From NCBI GenBank assembly GCA_002179805.1, contig NAVB01000010.1, positions 62,001 to 126,000 on the forward strand: 64,000 nt of DNA. Direction: 5' to 3'. The notes beneath the pieces were generated by a model, which ran no database searches, was not told where the DNA came from, and saw only the letters and a list, made by a program, of their open reading frames with translations. The stretch is from Acanthamoeba lenticulata. Lineage: Eukaryota; Discosea; Longamoebia; Acanthamoebidae. This document shows positions 47,543 to 59,473 of the stretch, in pieces; the first letter of the stretch is position 1; every line of letters begins with the position of its first letter. Position numbers and translations under genes: made by a program.

Positions 47543-50500
47543 ATGATGGAAGGGGCTGTGGGCCACCGCTCCCTTCCGTGTGGGGAGGATGAATATGGTG
47601 TTTGCCGCCAGGCAAGCCCCTTTGCGTTTTTGGACGTCCCTAAACGCGATAGCGAAGTTGATGAATGGGAGTCACATCTGCTTGGCTTTTCCATCCTTCC
47701 AGAGGAGCTCGTGGCCTACATTCTCCACTTTTTAGGACCTGACGAGCTCCTCTCGAGTGCGGCCGTGAGTCGCCAATGGCGGCGTCTGGCCGACTCTTCT
47801 TCCAAATGGCGCGATTTGGCGCTTGCGCGTTGGCCCCCTTCCACTTGTGATGCTCGAAACTATGGAGGCAGTTGGAAATCTCTTTACCTTGATCGAAACA
47901 GGTACGACATCACTGTGGCGCTGCTCAAGCGAAGAAACGTTGAGGCCACTTGCTCACATACATGCTGCCTCGAACGTGGTGTGTTATGTGGTGCAGATGC
48001 GGGCGAATGGGGACCTATCGTTGGGAGATCAATGGCTTCAGGCGCAAACGCGCACGGGAGAAAATCACCTCCCCCTGCTTCAACGTTGGTGGCAGTACAT
48101 GGCGCCTTGAGTGCTACCCAGGCGGTACCTTCTCCTTCTCTGCTCCTTTGTGCTTCGCAATGTTTAGTATTCAACCAACCTTGCTTCGTCTCTTGTGCAG
48201 GCCTTATACGGGATCAGGTCACGGATGGGGGCACACTTTCGCTGTTCCTGCGGCATATCGATCCGGCTAGAGAGCGCGTGAGCACGAGCCTTAACGAGGG
48301 AGACGATGCCGAGGCCGCACTCCAGCTGGAGCCACAAGCCGGCACGCCGCTCCTACCCCACTATCACCATGCCGCCGGTACCGCCGTCGTAGAGAACGAC
48401 GATGACGACGAGAGCGAGTACGACGAAACGCGCATCCGGGCCGCCAGCGCCGCGAGCAGCAATACGGCTGAACAGTCCTCGGGCGACGCGTGGGCCCGGG
48501 TCGTGGCCTTCAACATCTTCATTGTAAATAATCTGAACAAGCGACTCACCATCGGCAAGCGATCCATCAACGAATTTCGCAAGAACGAAGAGTGGGGGTC
48601 CGCTCCCTCTTCCTTCTTGTCCTATCATCTCTACCGGGCAGCCTCTGACCATGCAGGTGGGATGATGGCGGTTGCATGTCATCAGGTGGGGCGACTTTGT
48701 GGCGATGAGCAAATTGGAGGAGCAGGGCTTTGTGGTGAGTCGCTCGCCCGAGCTGGACAGCCCGCTTATGGGCGAGAGTGAGGAGGCTCGCGTGGTGCGC
48801 GAGCGGCAGCGCCAACAAGCCGCCGCGCTCCAGGACCTCAAAGAGTCTCCGCCAGACCCGTCGGGCACGCTCACCATTGAGACCTTTGTCGTCGTTTCCG
48901 ACCCGTCCGAAGGTACTTTACACTCTCCTTCTGCTTTGTTCCCAGTTCGCTGTTCTTCGCATCAGCCAATGACCAACGCAACCACGCCACCAGGGCGCGT
49001 GACTGTCGAGGAACTGCTCCGGACCTTCATCTCTGGTGTGTTTTCCGACAATCCTGCTCTCCAGGTGCGGTCAACTTGCCCTGCAGTTCCCACTTTCTCT
49101 TCCAGTTAGGACTCAGCTGGCATGCGCGTCGCGGCGGCGTTTATATATGCAGGGCGTGTGCCTGGGCAAGATGGACGAGTTGCTGCAAATGCACTCGTCG
49201 CCCACGTCCATCCTCGGGTCGCTCTTCGATGAGAATCACTCCTCGCAGAGTACGCCCTGCTCTGCCATCTTCTTCTCCGCACTCCTGTTCCTGCTGTGCT
49301 TGATTCGTGGTGACGATGATGATTTACCTTCCATCGTGCCCTCCTGTTGCCGGTCACGCAGACGAAGCGGACGGCAAGAAGACGATGCTGGATCCGTGCC
49401 CGAACGCCAAGCTGCGGGCCATCATCAGGAAGCGAGGCTGTATCAGCAAAATACTCGCCCTCCTGCATGACCCTGCCCAGGACATCGAACTTCGCGTATC
49501 CGCCGCCGGCATTCTCCAGGTTCGTCTCTAGGCCTGACAGTACAAACGTTTGAGTGTTGGGCGCTGATCACTGCGCGGATGGGCGAATGTGGGAATTGGC
49601 ACAGACCCTAGCGTTTAACGACTACAACGACGACAAGGCCATTATCGATGCTGGAGGCGTACCCATCCTGTTGGGTGCGCTTGCCCCGGATGCCCCGGGT
49701 GAGGCCAAGCGGACGCGAGTCGACCTGCAGGTCCTTTTCTCCTCTTCGCACGCTTCAAGCCCATCTTGATGTGGCTCACATGGGTGCGGCCCACCATACG
49801 CAGGTGTGCGCCGCAGGCACGTTGCTCAACCTGCAGCTTTGTAAAGAGTCTTCGCACATTGTACTCCAGGAAGGAGGTGCCCATACGCCGCACCCTTCTC
49901 ACCCGCATTGTGGTCTATCTGCGCCGCTATGCTCACGCTTGTGAAATGGCTCTGGCCGCGCCAGGAGTGGCCATCTGCATCGAGCTGCTGCGGGTGCAAA
50001 CGGATATCGATCTGTTGCAGGAGGTGGCGGGTGTGATCGCCAACGCGGCCGTGTGTGAGGAAGAGGGCGCCATCATCGTCAGCAAGCTCGGCGGGATCGC
50101 CCCACTCATGAAGCACCTCCAACCCTCTGGTGCGTACCTCCCCTTCCCACCCAAATATCGCTCATTGCCGGAGGAGCTCATGCGGCCGCACGCTTGTGCT
50201 GGGGTGTCTCCCTTTTTCAGAGGACGCCAGCGAGGCGGCACCGACGAGCGAGGAGGGCTCTACGGCTCCGGCCAGCCGCTACACCAACATCTACCCACGG
50301 CCCAGCGACGCTCAGTCCATGGACCCGACCGTGCTGCAGCTTAACAGGTTGGCCTCGTGACCCTTTTCGCTACTCTCTCTCTCTCTCTCTGTCTCTCTGA
50401 AACTGAAAGACGCCACATATGCGCAGCGCGATCGCACTGCAGTTTGCGATCCGCAACTCGCCGCCCGAATTCGGGGCCAAGGACATGACGGCCTACGTGC

Positions 50501-52769
50501 CGCTCCTGAAGAAGATGTGGAAACACGCCTCCGTTGTACAGAAGTGCTGCGCCGGGATCATTCTGGTGGAGCTGTCCTTCTTCGTGTCGCCTGGGACCAA
50601 GTTTGTGACCAAGCGGGACATCGCGTGGCTGCTGAGCCTCGTCAACTCCAACGACATCGACGAGGGCGTCCTCCTGGGGGTCCTCAAGCTCATTGGCGGC
50701 CTGTGCGAGACCAACTATGGCAAGGCCCGGTATATATTTTTTAATGCTCTCATGATCTTTCTTCTCGTCCAGGCGGTGACTGACGTGAGGGGCACACGCA
50801 GGAAATGGCTTCGTGGGCTGGATGGCATCAATGCACTGCTGAAGCTCATCTGCGCCACTGACTCGCAAAATGCGCAGTGGTTCGCTGCCCATACGCTGAA
50901 CGGTGCGGCTCTCTTCCTCCCCTCTCTTCTCGTGTCTCTGCGCCACCAGTGTGTTCATGTCGGCTGATGGTGAGGTCGCTGCTTTTGCGCAAAGGCTTGT
51001 CCCTGTTTGACTACGCTGGGGCGAAGCGCATAGCCGAGTGCGCAGCGGTGGAGCTGCCGGAGCCACCTGTGGACCACCTGTTGGCCGAGCCTCCACGCGA
51101 AGCGCTGAGGGAGAAAAAGACCCTCTCGTCCCTCGAGATCCTCATCCGCCTCCTCAAGTCCAATAACGGCGGTATGGGCCCCACCCAAGACCGTCATGGT
51201 CGCTCGCTAGTCCGTTCACCTTCTTCACTCCCACAACAGGACCGCGCGTGGCCGCCTGCGACGCGCTCGCAAATCTGGTCCTCAACTACCCGAGCAGCCG
51301 CGAGACTCTCCGTGGCCTCGGTACTTGCTCCCCGTGCCAGGGGCTAGCCTGGCATCTCCATGGACTAACCGGTTGGAGGACGCCGGGGGGCCAATACAGG
51401 CTTAGTTGGGCTGGTGCGAGACATCATGGAGAGCTCCACGCACGCGACGCTACAGTTCATCGCAGCCTCGGCGCTGGCATGCCTGGTCGGGTCGCGCTCG
51501 TCATTCATGCAGCCATCAGCGTCATCGCTGTCCAGCCCGGTCTCGCCCTCCTTCACGTTCCCGTCGCCCTCCTACTCGGGTTCGAGCGGCTCCTTCTCTC
51601 TTTCTTCGCTTTCGTTCTTTCTCTCTCCGTCCAGCAAGGAGGCTCCCGCGGTCACTGCACCGGCCTCGCTTTCTTCTTCATCGTCATACACGTCGTCATC
51701 AACATCGCCATCGGCCTCGGCACCGACGTCGCCCACTTACGGCTCGCAAATTATTCGGCGAGTTGAGGAGCCAACCACTGACGGAGACGAGAAGCCGCAA
51801 CAGCGCGCGTCGACCCGCGAACGCAAGCTGGCATCGTTCTTCTCGTCACCCTCTTTCTTCCCGATGGCGCGCTCTCGCTCTTCGGTCTCCATATTGGACC
51901 ATTCAAGCAGCACCAACTCGAACAGCTCCATCACCACCACAAACGCCAGCCGTGACAACGTCACGCCTCTCTCACCTCGCTCACCTCGCTCGTCCGGCGG
52001 CGAACGCGGCCGGGTAGCGGTCGTTCTCACCAAGTCTCTGGACGACGTCTACAACAGCTGCGTGCACCACCTGCGCAAGTCTTCGGGCTCGCCTCCAAGC
52101 CAGCAGTCGTTGTCGGCTGTGACGAACCCGCAGGACAGCCGCCTCGCCGACGTCCCGTCGGGGCCTGATAGCACCAACAGCAAGAACAAGGGTCGTTGTG
52201 ATGTGAGCGAGGCGGCGGAGCAAGAAGAAGAGGACGAGAACGAGGATGATGCCGAAGAAGAGCGCCAGCAGGATGAGCAGGAGGAGGAGGAGGAGGATGA
52301 TCAACAGCGGAAGAAGGATCGTGTCAAGTGCCGGCTGCCTCTGCGGCGTCGTGGCGCTACGCTCTACGCGCGCGAACTCGAGCTCATGCGGGGACCCAAG
52401 GGCCTCCGCGGCATGCTCTACGAGTTGGCCCACACCAAGAACCGCGAGGTCCAGTTCCAGGCGATCAAGGGGATCGGAACGCTGGGGAGCATGGACGACG
52501 TGTGCCTGGAGATGATCCTGAGCGAGCACGAGGGGCGGGCGATCGCACAGCTAGGCCGGTTCCTGGACTGCACCAACTTCATGCTGCTGCGCGTGGCGGC
52601 CTTCTCGCTCTACAGCCTGTGCTCCACGTCTCGAGCGCGGGAGGTGAGCCTTCTCGTTCTCAAGCATCGCCTCACAACCAAGCTCAAGTCGGTGGTGTCC
52701 AACACACGCGATGCCTCCGCCAAGGCCCTTGCCAAGAAGACTCTCAAGATCGTTAACAAGTTCAAGTAG
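47543..52769 (+). CDS. F-box, MATH and armadillo-repeat protein
   Basis: Predicted substrate adaptor of an SCF-type ubiquitin ligase. The F-box (FSILPEELVAYILHFLGPDE, then AAVSRQWRRLADSSSKWRDL) is in exon 1. Exon 1 splices in phase (DRNR) to TYRWEINGFRRKRAREK, SPCFNVGGSTWRLECYPGG and TLSLFLRHIDP. These, with ARVVAFNIFIVNNLNKRLTI and EEWGWGDFVAMSKLEEQGFV, form a MATH/TRAF-like domain interrupted by an acidic insert. Many short exons then encode armadillo-type helical repeats (IELRVSAAGILQ; GVPILLGALAPD; IDLLQEVAGVIANAAVCEEE; VVQKCCAGIILVELSFFV; VAACDALANLVLNYPSSRET; HATLQFIAASALACLVG). A Ser-rich then Glu/Asp-rich low-complexity stretch (51500-52310) separates these from a last ARM-like block (VQFQAIKGIGTLGSMDDVCL; LLRVAAFSLYSLCSTSRARE) before the stop. 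About 17 exons; some edges are approximate. Confidence 0.78.
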
Positions 52770-52868
52770 ACGAATTACTGTAAATAATCAATCATAAATA
52801 TTACAATTTTCTCTTCCATTTTCTCTGCTTAATTTTATTTTGCCTTTCATTGATCTGCATAAACCAGC

Positions 52869-53715
52869 ATGTGCCGACGATGCCTCATTAATGTATGTGA
52901 TGGCTCCCTTTGCTCACTGCCGAGGTGCCCACAACTTACTCCTTTCTGCTTGCTACACACAGGTTTGCCCTCAACGGGTACCACCATGAGTAGAAGAGGC
53001 GGCACTGTGGTTGGGCCTTATTAGGGGGTTGCGTGCATGTGTAACAGGATCGGACGTGCCTGTCCAGTGGCTCGTACCTCATCAACTTCAAGGGGTGCGC
53101 ACTTCGCGCCGACTATGCAGCCTCATGCACTACCAAGTGCGTTCAACTCAACCGACGGCCGGGCTTGGTGCAGGTGTGGTGAGTGCGGCAAGAAGGAGTT
53201 CATCAAGATCGCCGAGCTGGAGAAGAACGAGACCGACACCGAAGAGACGGTCACCTACCAGCACCAGTGCAGTGAGTGCGGCCACAAGATTGCCGACCAC
53301 GAGTACACGTTCACCATCGACGGCGAGTACCAGGCACGTGACCACGTCCTCTGTTCCTTCACCCTTCTCCTCGTCTTTACGACATTGTTCTCATTCTCAA
53401 GTGTGCATGCTGCATCGGCTCCCCCCCCCCCTCCAGGTATACGAGATGGTGCGTCTTCCGCAATCGCTCCCGCGCTGTGGCATCGCACAGCTGACGGCCC
53501 GTGGCGCTGTTGTGTACATGGGGGGGGGGGCTAACAGAACTGCGTGCTCTGCGGCTATGGTGAGGATCGCGCGAGCATCATGCCCGACGTACGTTTGCCA
53601 ACCAAAAATTCTTATGTTTATTCTTTTGAAGCCTTCCTCGACTCAAGGGCGTCTGTTGCTCTCTCCTCCACTCCTACAGGACCCAGAGAAGATGGCCCAG
53701 TATGATCTCTATTAA
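52869..53715 (+). CDS. CHURC1: Churchill-family zinc protein
   Basis: Small zinc-binding protein of the Churchill family, which in vertebrates acts in transcriptional control of FGF responses. Exons join as MCRRCLINV, then CLPSTGTTM, SGSYLINFKG, CGECGKKEFIKIAELEKN, ETVTYQHQCSECGHKIADHE, YTFTIDGEYQ, VYEM, NCVLCGYGEDRASIMPD and DPEKMAQYDLY. They align end to end with animal Churchill (CxxC at the start, CxxC, HxCxxCxH, HEYTF, CxxCG, then S.LPDDP). The frame is kept only if the intron after GEYQ uses a GC donor (CAG|GCACGT). The exon VYEM is a 12-bp microexon between 53436 and 53449. Two introns hold poly-C or poly-G tracts. It starts 100 bp after the F-box gene. The join inside exon 1/2 (52886-52960) is the least certain. 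Confidence 0.85.
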
Positions 53716-53797
53716 GGGTGGGTTACATGAGGTCAGCAAAACATTGAAAAACAAATACAGACCTTTCGACTCCTCCTGCAAAGCACAACACGGGGTG

Positions 53798-53925
53798 ATG
53801 ATCTTTGCCACAGTGCCGGAGGAAGACTTCAACGCCTTTGCCGCCCATCACGTTCGTGTGCGTGGACAGGACGGAGGAAAGCAGCGGCCTGATGCTCGTG
53901 CACGTAGCCAAGATGGCGTAATCAC
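53798..53925 (+). pseudogene. Decayed fragment of a universal stress protein gene
   Basis: About 125 bp that align with the first exon of the intact gene at 59474. Both share an ATG followed by TTTGCCACAG, then GGAGGAAGACTT, GTGTGCGTGGAC, GGACGGAGGA and CCTGATGCTCGTGCA. The copy has lost an internal block (the part encoding the helix after ESERAL) and is frameshifted after about residue 12, and no downstream exons follow. It is a relic, not a gene. Confidence 0.7.
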
Positions 53926-54137
53926 CTCACTCATACTCAGAAGCATCCTACGCGTCAGATTCTCTCCGCATTGGTGCTCCTAATGGCTCCATAAGCTCCC
54001 GCGGTATTAACTACCCTCTAGTGGGAAAGCAACAGCATGGGAAGGGAACGATTCCCAGGTGGAGCAACCCGAGCCTTAAAACTTTGCAGTGATATTGTAC
54101 ACTCATCATTCATTCTCGCCATCTTCACCTGGACACG

Positions 54138-57100
54138 ATGCAGGCAGTCCTCCTGCTCGTCGTCTGCACGACTCTATTCGCCACCGGCAACTGCGCGGTG
54201 GAGCAGGCGCAGTCGGCCGAGGTGTTTGCCGATAGCGTCTGCGTCAACACGCACTTTGGCTATCTCGACTCGGCCTGGGGCACGGACCGCAACCAACTGA
54301 TCCAGCTGATCGCCGACGCTGGCATTCGGAATATTCGCGATGACAACCAGGACGTGGGTCTACTGCTGGCAGCCAAGGGCATCAAGATGAACTACGGCCT
54401 GGCCGAGCTCGACTGGTTCACGGACAGCAACATCGAAACGACCCGTCAGTTTGTTGCGGAGACCAAGAACTTGATCAATAGTGGATTCCTTATTGACGCC
54501 ATCTTGAGCGTCAACGAGCCGGACCTGATGTGGTCTCCAAAGGGCATCGTACGTGTGCTACTACTCGTTCTTCTTCTTCTTCTTCTTCTCCTCTTGCTGA
54601 TGTACTGATCCGACAACACGCTGTGGTGTGGCGAAACGTTTGCATAACAGACCTACAACGGGAAGGGCTTCCCCGAGGGTCCGATGGACTACATGCGCGA
54701 CCTCTACACCCTGCTTCGTGCCGACCCCTTCTTCAACGACAAGTGGATCATCGGCATGCCACTGGCCAATGTGGCCACGCTACCGGCCAACTGCTGCAGT
54801 CAGTGGATGGACTTTGGCGACATGCACCCGTATCCCTTTGACGGCAACTATCTGGCGGCAACATGGGAGACCTACGACACCATTTACCGCTACTTTTACT
54901 TCAGCAACCAGGTACCTGCTGCACTCGCGCCTTCTCTTCATCATGCTCTTCATCAGAGCTCTCATGCTCGCTGTGAATGGACAGCCATCAGTGAATCTGG
55001 ACCAGCCGTACCCGCAGGCGTGGGACAACGCCAAGAAGTACTACCCCAACAGACCCTTCTTCGTCACCGAGACGGGCTATCCCACCGAGACCGGTCAAAC
55101 GTCCATTCGCAGCCAAGGCCTCTACACCAACCGCATCTTCACCGAGTACTTCCGTCTCGGCATTCGCCGCACGTGCGTCTACGAGCTGCTCAACAACTAC
55201 GACAATCCCGATGACCACGAGTCCAACTTTGGCATTCTGTTCGCCAACTACACGGCCAAGCCGAGCTACACGGCGCTCAAGAACCTCATGGCCCTCGTGC
55301 GCAGCGACTGGAGTCCCTCGGCTTCGCAGTTGAGACCACCAACGTACTCGCTCAAGTCGCTCGACTTTTCTCTCACTGTGAGCGCGGTGGGCGACTACGA
55401 CCGCACCGAGTACGTGCATCATCTGCTGCTCCAGAAGCCCAACGGGACGCTGCTCTTGCTCGTGTGGCACGAGATCTCGGCCGAGGACGTCGATTCGCGA
55501 CGCCAGATCTATCCTCCGCTCATGCCGGCGCTGCTCACCCTGCCGCGCACGTTCAACGTACGTGTGTGGGCGCCCAACGACGGCCCAGGCCTGAGCAAAG
55601 CCTACTCCGCCGATGGCAAGTCGAGCCACAGTGCCGTATCGAACGTCTCGCTGCTCGTGCCTGACCATGTCATCGTGGTACAGCTGGATGAGGTGGCTTC
55701 TTCTCCCTCAGTCAGCTCGTCTCCAACACGCTCGGCGACACCATCCCGCAGCGCCACTCCTTCTCGCACGCCCACACCGTCGCCGACCCCGTCGCTGTCG
55801 CGCTCCCCGACCCGCACGCCAACTCCGAGCGTCACTCCGTCCACCACCAGATCGCCATCCTCTTCTGGAACGCCGGCGTCAGTAAGCATCACTCCGTCTC
55901 GCTCGCCCGCTGCATCCGCCTCTAGCTCCATTTCTGCCTCCCCCAGCCGTCTACCGACCTCGTCCGCCTCTCGCTCCATGACGCCCTCGCCGATTCCCTC
56001 TGCGACAGGCGTTCGGGCCCAGTCGGCCGAGGTGTTTGCCGACAGCGTGTGTGTCAACACGCACTTTGCCTATCAAGGCTCCGCGTGGGTCACCGACCAA
56101 GCGCGCCTCATCCAGATGATCGCTGACGCTGGCATCCGCAACGTGCGCGACGAGGTCGACCAGACCGTGGCACTCCAGCTGGCGGCCAAGGGCATCAAGC
56201 TCAACTTTGGCCGGTCGGAGCTGCCATGGAACACGGACAGCAACATCGAGACGACGAGGCAGATCGTGGCAGAGCTCAAGGAGGCCATCAACAGCGGCTT
56301 CTTGGCCGATGCGATCTTGGGCACCAACGCGCCAGACAACATGTGGTATCAAACCGGCACCGTACGTCTTCCTTTTGCGTCCGTTGTGCTCAACATTTTA
56401 GTTGCTAACCCCAAGATGCGATTGATTGGCCAGACCTACAATGGTAAAGGGTTCCCCGAAGGAGCGATCGAGTTCATGCGCGACTTCTACACCACCATCC
56501 GCGCTGATCCCTTCTTCAACGACAAGTGGATCATCGGCATGCCATTGGCCAATGTGGCGCAGCTGCCGGCCAACTGCTGCAGCCAATGGGTGGACTTTGG
56601 CGACATGCACCCATACGGCTTCGACGGCAACTACCTGGCGGCAACATGGGAGACCTACGACACCATTTACCGCTACTTTTACTTCAGCAACCAGGTACCT
56701 GATCTTCTTCTTCTTCTTCCCTTTGCCAGTCGTGTCGTTGTTCCTTCGCTCACTGCGATGCCTTGTCCAGCCATCTGTGAATCTGGACCAGCCTTACCCG
56801 CAGGCGTGGGACAACGCCAAGAAGTACTACCCCGACCGGCCCTGGTTCGCCACGGAGACGGGCTACCCGACCTGGTCTGAAGGCTCGTCCATCCGCGCAC
56901 AGGCCCTCTACATGAACCGCATCTTCACCGAGTACTTCCGCCTCGGCATTCGCCGCACGTGCGTTTACGCCTTCATCGATGACCGCGTCGATGCTGGCGA
57001 TCGCGACGCCAACTTTGGTCTTGTGTTTGCCAACTACACGGCCAAGCCGAGCTACACGGCGCTCAAGAACCTCATGGCCCTCGTGCGCAGCGACTGGAGC

Positions 57101-59113
57101 CCCTCAGCTGCTCAAGTGAAACCGCCGACGTACACTCTCAAGTCGCTCGACTTTTCTCTCACTGTGAGTGCGGTGGGAGACTACGACCGCACCGAATACG
57201 TGCATCATCTGCTGCTCCAGAAGCCCAATGGGACGCTGCTCTTGCTCGTGTGGCACGAGATCTCGGCCGAGGACGTGAGCTCTGGTCGTCAGATCTTCCC
57301 GCCTCGCATGCCGGCAGTGCTCACGCTGCCGGGGCAGCAGTACAACGTGCGAGTGTACGCGCCCAACGACGGTCCTGGTCTGAGCACGGCCTACACAGCC
57401 GACGGGAAGTCGAGCTACAGCCAGGCGTCGAGCATCTCGCTGCTCGTGCCCGATCATGTCATCGTGCTTCAGCTGGACCAAGCGTCTCCTTCTCCTTCCC
57501 CTTCAGTTACCGCGTCCCCCACTCGTTCGCCAACACCCTCGACAAGCTCCACCCCGTCACGCTCGCCGTCTCCATCTCGCTCCCCCGCTGTGTCTCCCAC
57601 GCGCACGCCAACTGCGTCCCCCAGCTCTTCGCCGTCAGCTTCGCCGACAGGAGTTCAAGCCCAGTCGGCCGAGGTGTTTGCCGACAGCGTGTGTGTCAAC
57701 ACGCACTTTGCCTATCAAGGCTCCGCGTGGGTCACCGACCAAGCGCGCCTCATCCAGATGATCGCTGACGCTGGCATCCGCAACGTGCGCGACGAGGTCG
57801 ACCAGACCGTGGCACTCCAGCTGGCGGCCAAGGGCATCAAGCTCAACTTTGGCCGGTCGGAGCTGCCATGGAACACAGACAGCAACATCGAGACAACGAG
57901 GCAGATCGTGGCAGAGCTCAAGGAGGCCATCAACAGCGGCTTCTTGGCCGATGCGATCTTGGGCACCAACGCGCCAGACAACATGTGGTATCAAACCGGC
58001 ACTGTACGTTCTCGTGAATCGCGTTGTGTTTGATCGAGGACTCACCCGCCATCCCAAAGACCTACAATGGTAAAGGGTTCCCCGAAGGAGCGATCGAGTT
58101 CATGCGCGACTTCTACACCACCATCCGCGCTGATCCCTTCTTCAACGACAAGTGGATCATCGGCATGCCATTGGCCAATGTGGCGCAGCTGCCGGCCAAC
58201 TGCTGCAGTCAGTGGGTGGACTTTGGCGACATGCACCCATACGGCTTCGACGGCAACTACCTGGCGGCGACATGGGAGACCTACGACACCATTTACCGCT
58301 ACTTTTACTTCAGCAACCAGGTACCTGCTGCACTCGCGCCTTCCTTTCATCATGCTCTTCATCAGAGCTCTCATGCTCGCTGTGAATGGACAGCCATCTG
58401 TGAATCTGGACCAGCCTTACCCGCAGGCGTGGGACAACGCCAAGAAGTACTACCCTGATCGGCCCTGGTTCGCCACGGAGACGGGCTACCCGACCTGGTC
58501 TGAAGGCTCGTCCATCCGCGCACAGGCCCTCTACATGAACCGCATCTTCACCGAGTACTTCCGCCTCGGCATTCGCCGCACGTGTGTTTACGCCTTCATC
58601 GATGACCGCGTCGATGCTGGCGATCGCGACGCCAACTTCGGTCTCGTGTTTGCCAACTACACGGCCAAGCCGAGCTACACGGCGCTCAAGAACCTCATGG
58701 CCCTCGTGCGCAGCGGTTGGGCTCCTTCGGCTACGCAGCTGAGGCCCTCGACGTACACCCTCAAGCGGCTGGACTACCACCTCACTGTGAGCGCGGTGGG
58801 AGACTACGACCGCACCGAATACGTGCATCATCTGCTGCTCCAAAAGCCCAATGGGACGCTGCTCTTGCTCGTGTGGCACGAGATCTCGGCCGAGGACGTG
58901 AGCTCTGGTCGTCAGATCTTCCCGCCTCGCATGCCGGCAGTGCTCACGCTGCCGGGGCAGCAGTACAACGTGCGAGTGTACGCGCCCAACGACGGTCCTG
59001 GTCTGAGCACGGCCTACACAGCCGACGGCAAGTCGAGCTACAGCCAGGCGTCGAGCATCTCGCTGCTCGTGCCCGATCATGTCATCGTGCTTCAGCTGGA
59101 CCAGGCCGCTTAG
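54138..59113 (+). CDS. Secreted three-module glycoside-hydrolase-like protein (clan GH-A type)
   Basis: About 1,507 residues from seven exons: 54138-54548, 54651-54911, 54985-56361, 56434-56694, 56771-58003, 58060-58320 and 58394-59113. The signal peptide is MQAVLLLVVCTTLFATGNCA. Each module has the same two intron positions and the order SAEVFADSVCVNTHF, LIQxIADAGIRNxRD, a TIM-barrel-like core, FFNDKWIIGMPLANVA, FGDMHPY, QPYPQAWDNAKKYYP, TETGYPT, FRLGIRRTCVY, and a C-terminal beta-rich part (EYVHHLLLQKPNGTLLLLVW). Module 1 has NEPD (putative acid/base Glu127) and TETGYPT (putative nucleophile near residue 253). Modules 2 and 3 have NAPD (Ala673, Ala1171) but keep TETGYPT. Ser/Thr/Pro linkers (about residues 463-567 and 1008-1063, TPSRTPTPSPTPS style) are likely O-glycosylated. 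Substrate unknown; I cannot name the GH family. Confidence 0.82.
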
Positions 59114-59473
59114 GTGTGGCTCCCGTGTCTGACATAAAAATGTTCACCTAGGTGCATGTTGTTACTCACCTCCGAGCACGAGAAGAAACCGGATAGTTCC
59201 ATCACCGTCTTTCCTTCAACTGCTTTCGGCGTCGATCGAAGCCAGGGAGGCGACGGGGGACATTCGAGCAGGTGGGCGAAGGTGTGAGGGCCGCTTCTAG
59301 GGTGGATTTCTGCGGATGGGTGTCGACAATTCATGATCGGCCGTAGTGATCATGACTACCCAATGAGCAGAGTCAACATGGGAGGGAGGCGCACAAAACG
59401 AAGCCTGTACCTGGCATTGGCCATCCAACTGTAAACACACAAGCAGCACAACACAAGCAGCACTAGAGCGCTC
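59114..59473. other. Intergenic, no gene seen
   Basis: About 360 bp between the glycosidase-like gene and the USP gene. No exon recognised. Confidence 0.35.
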
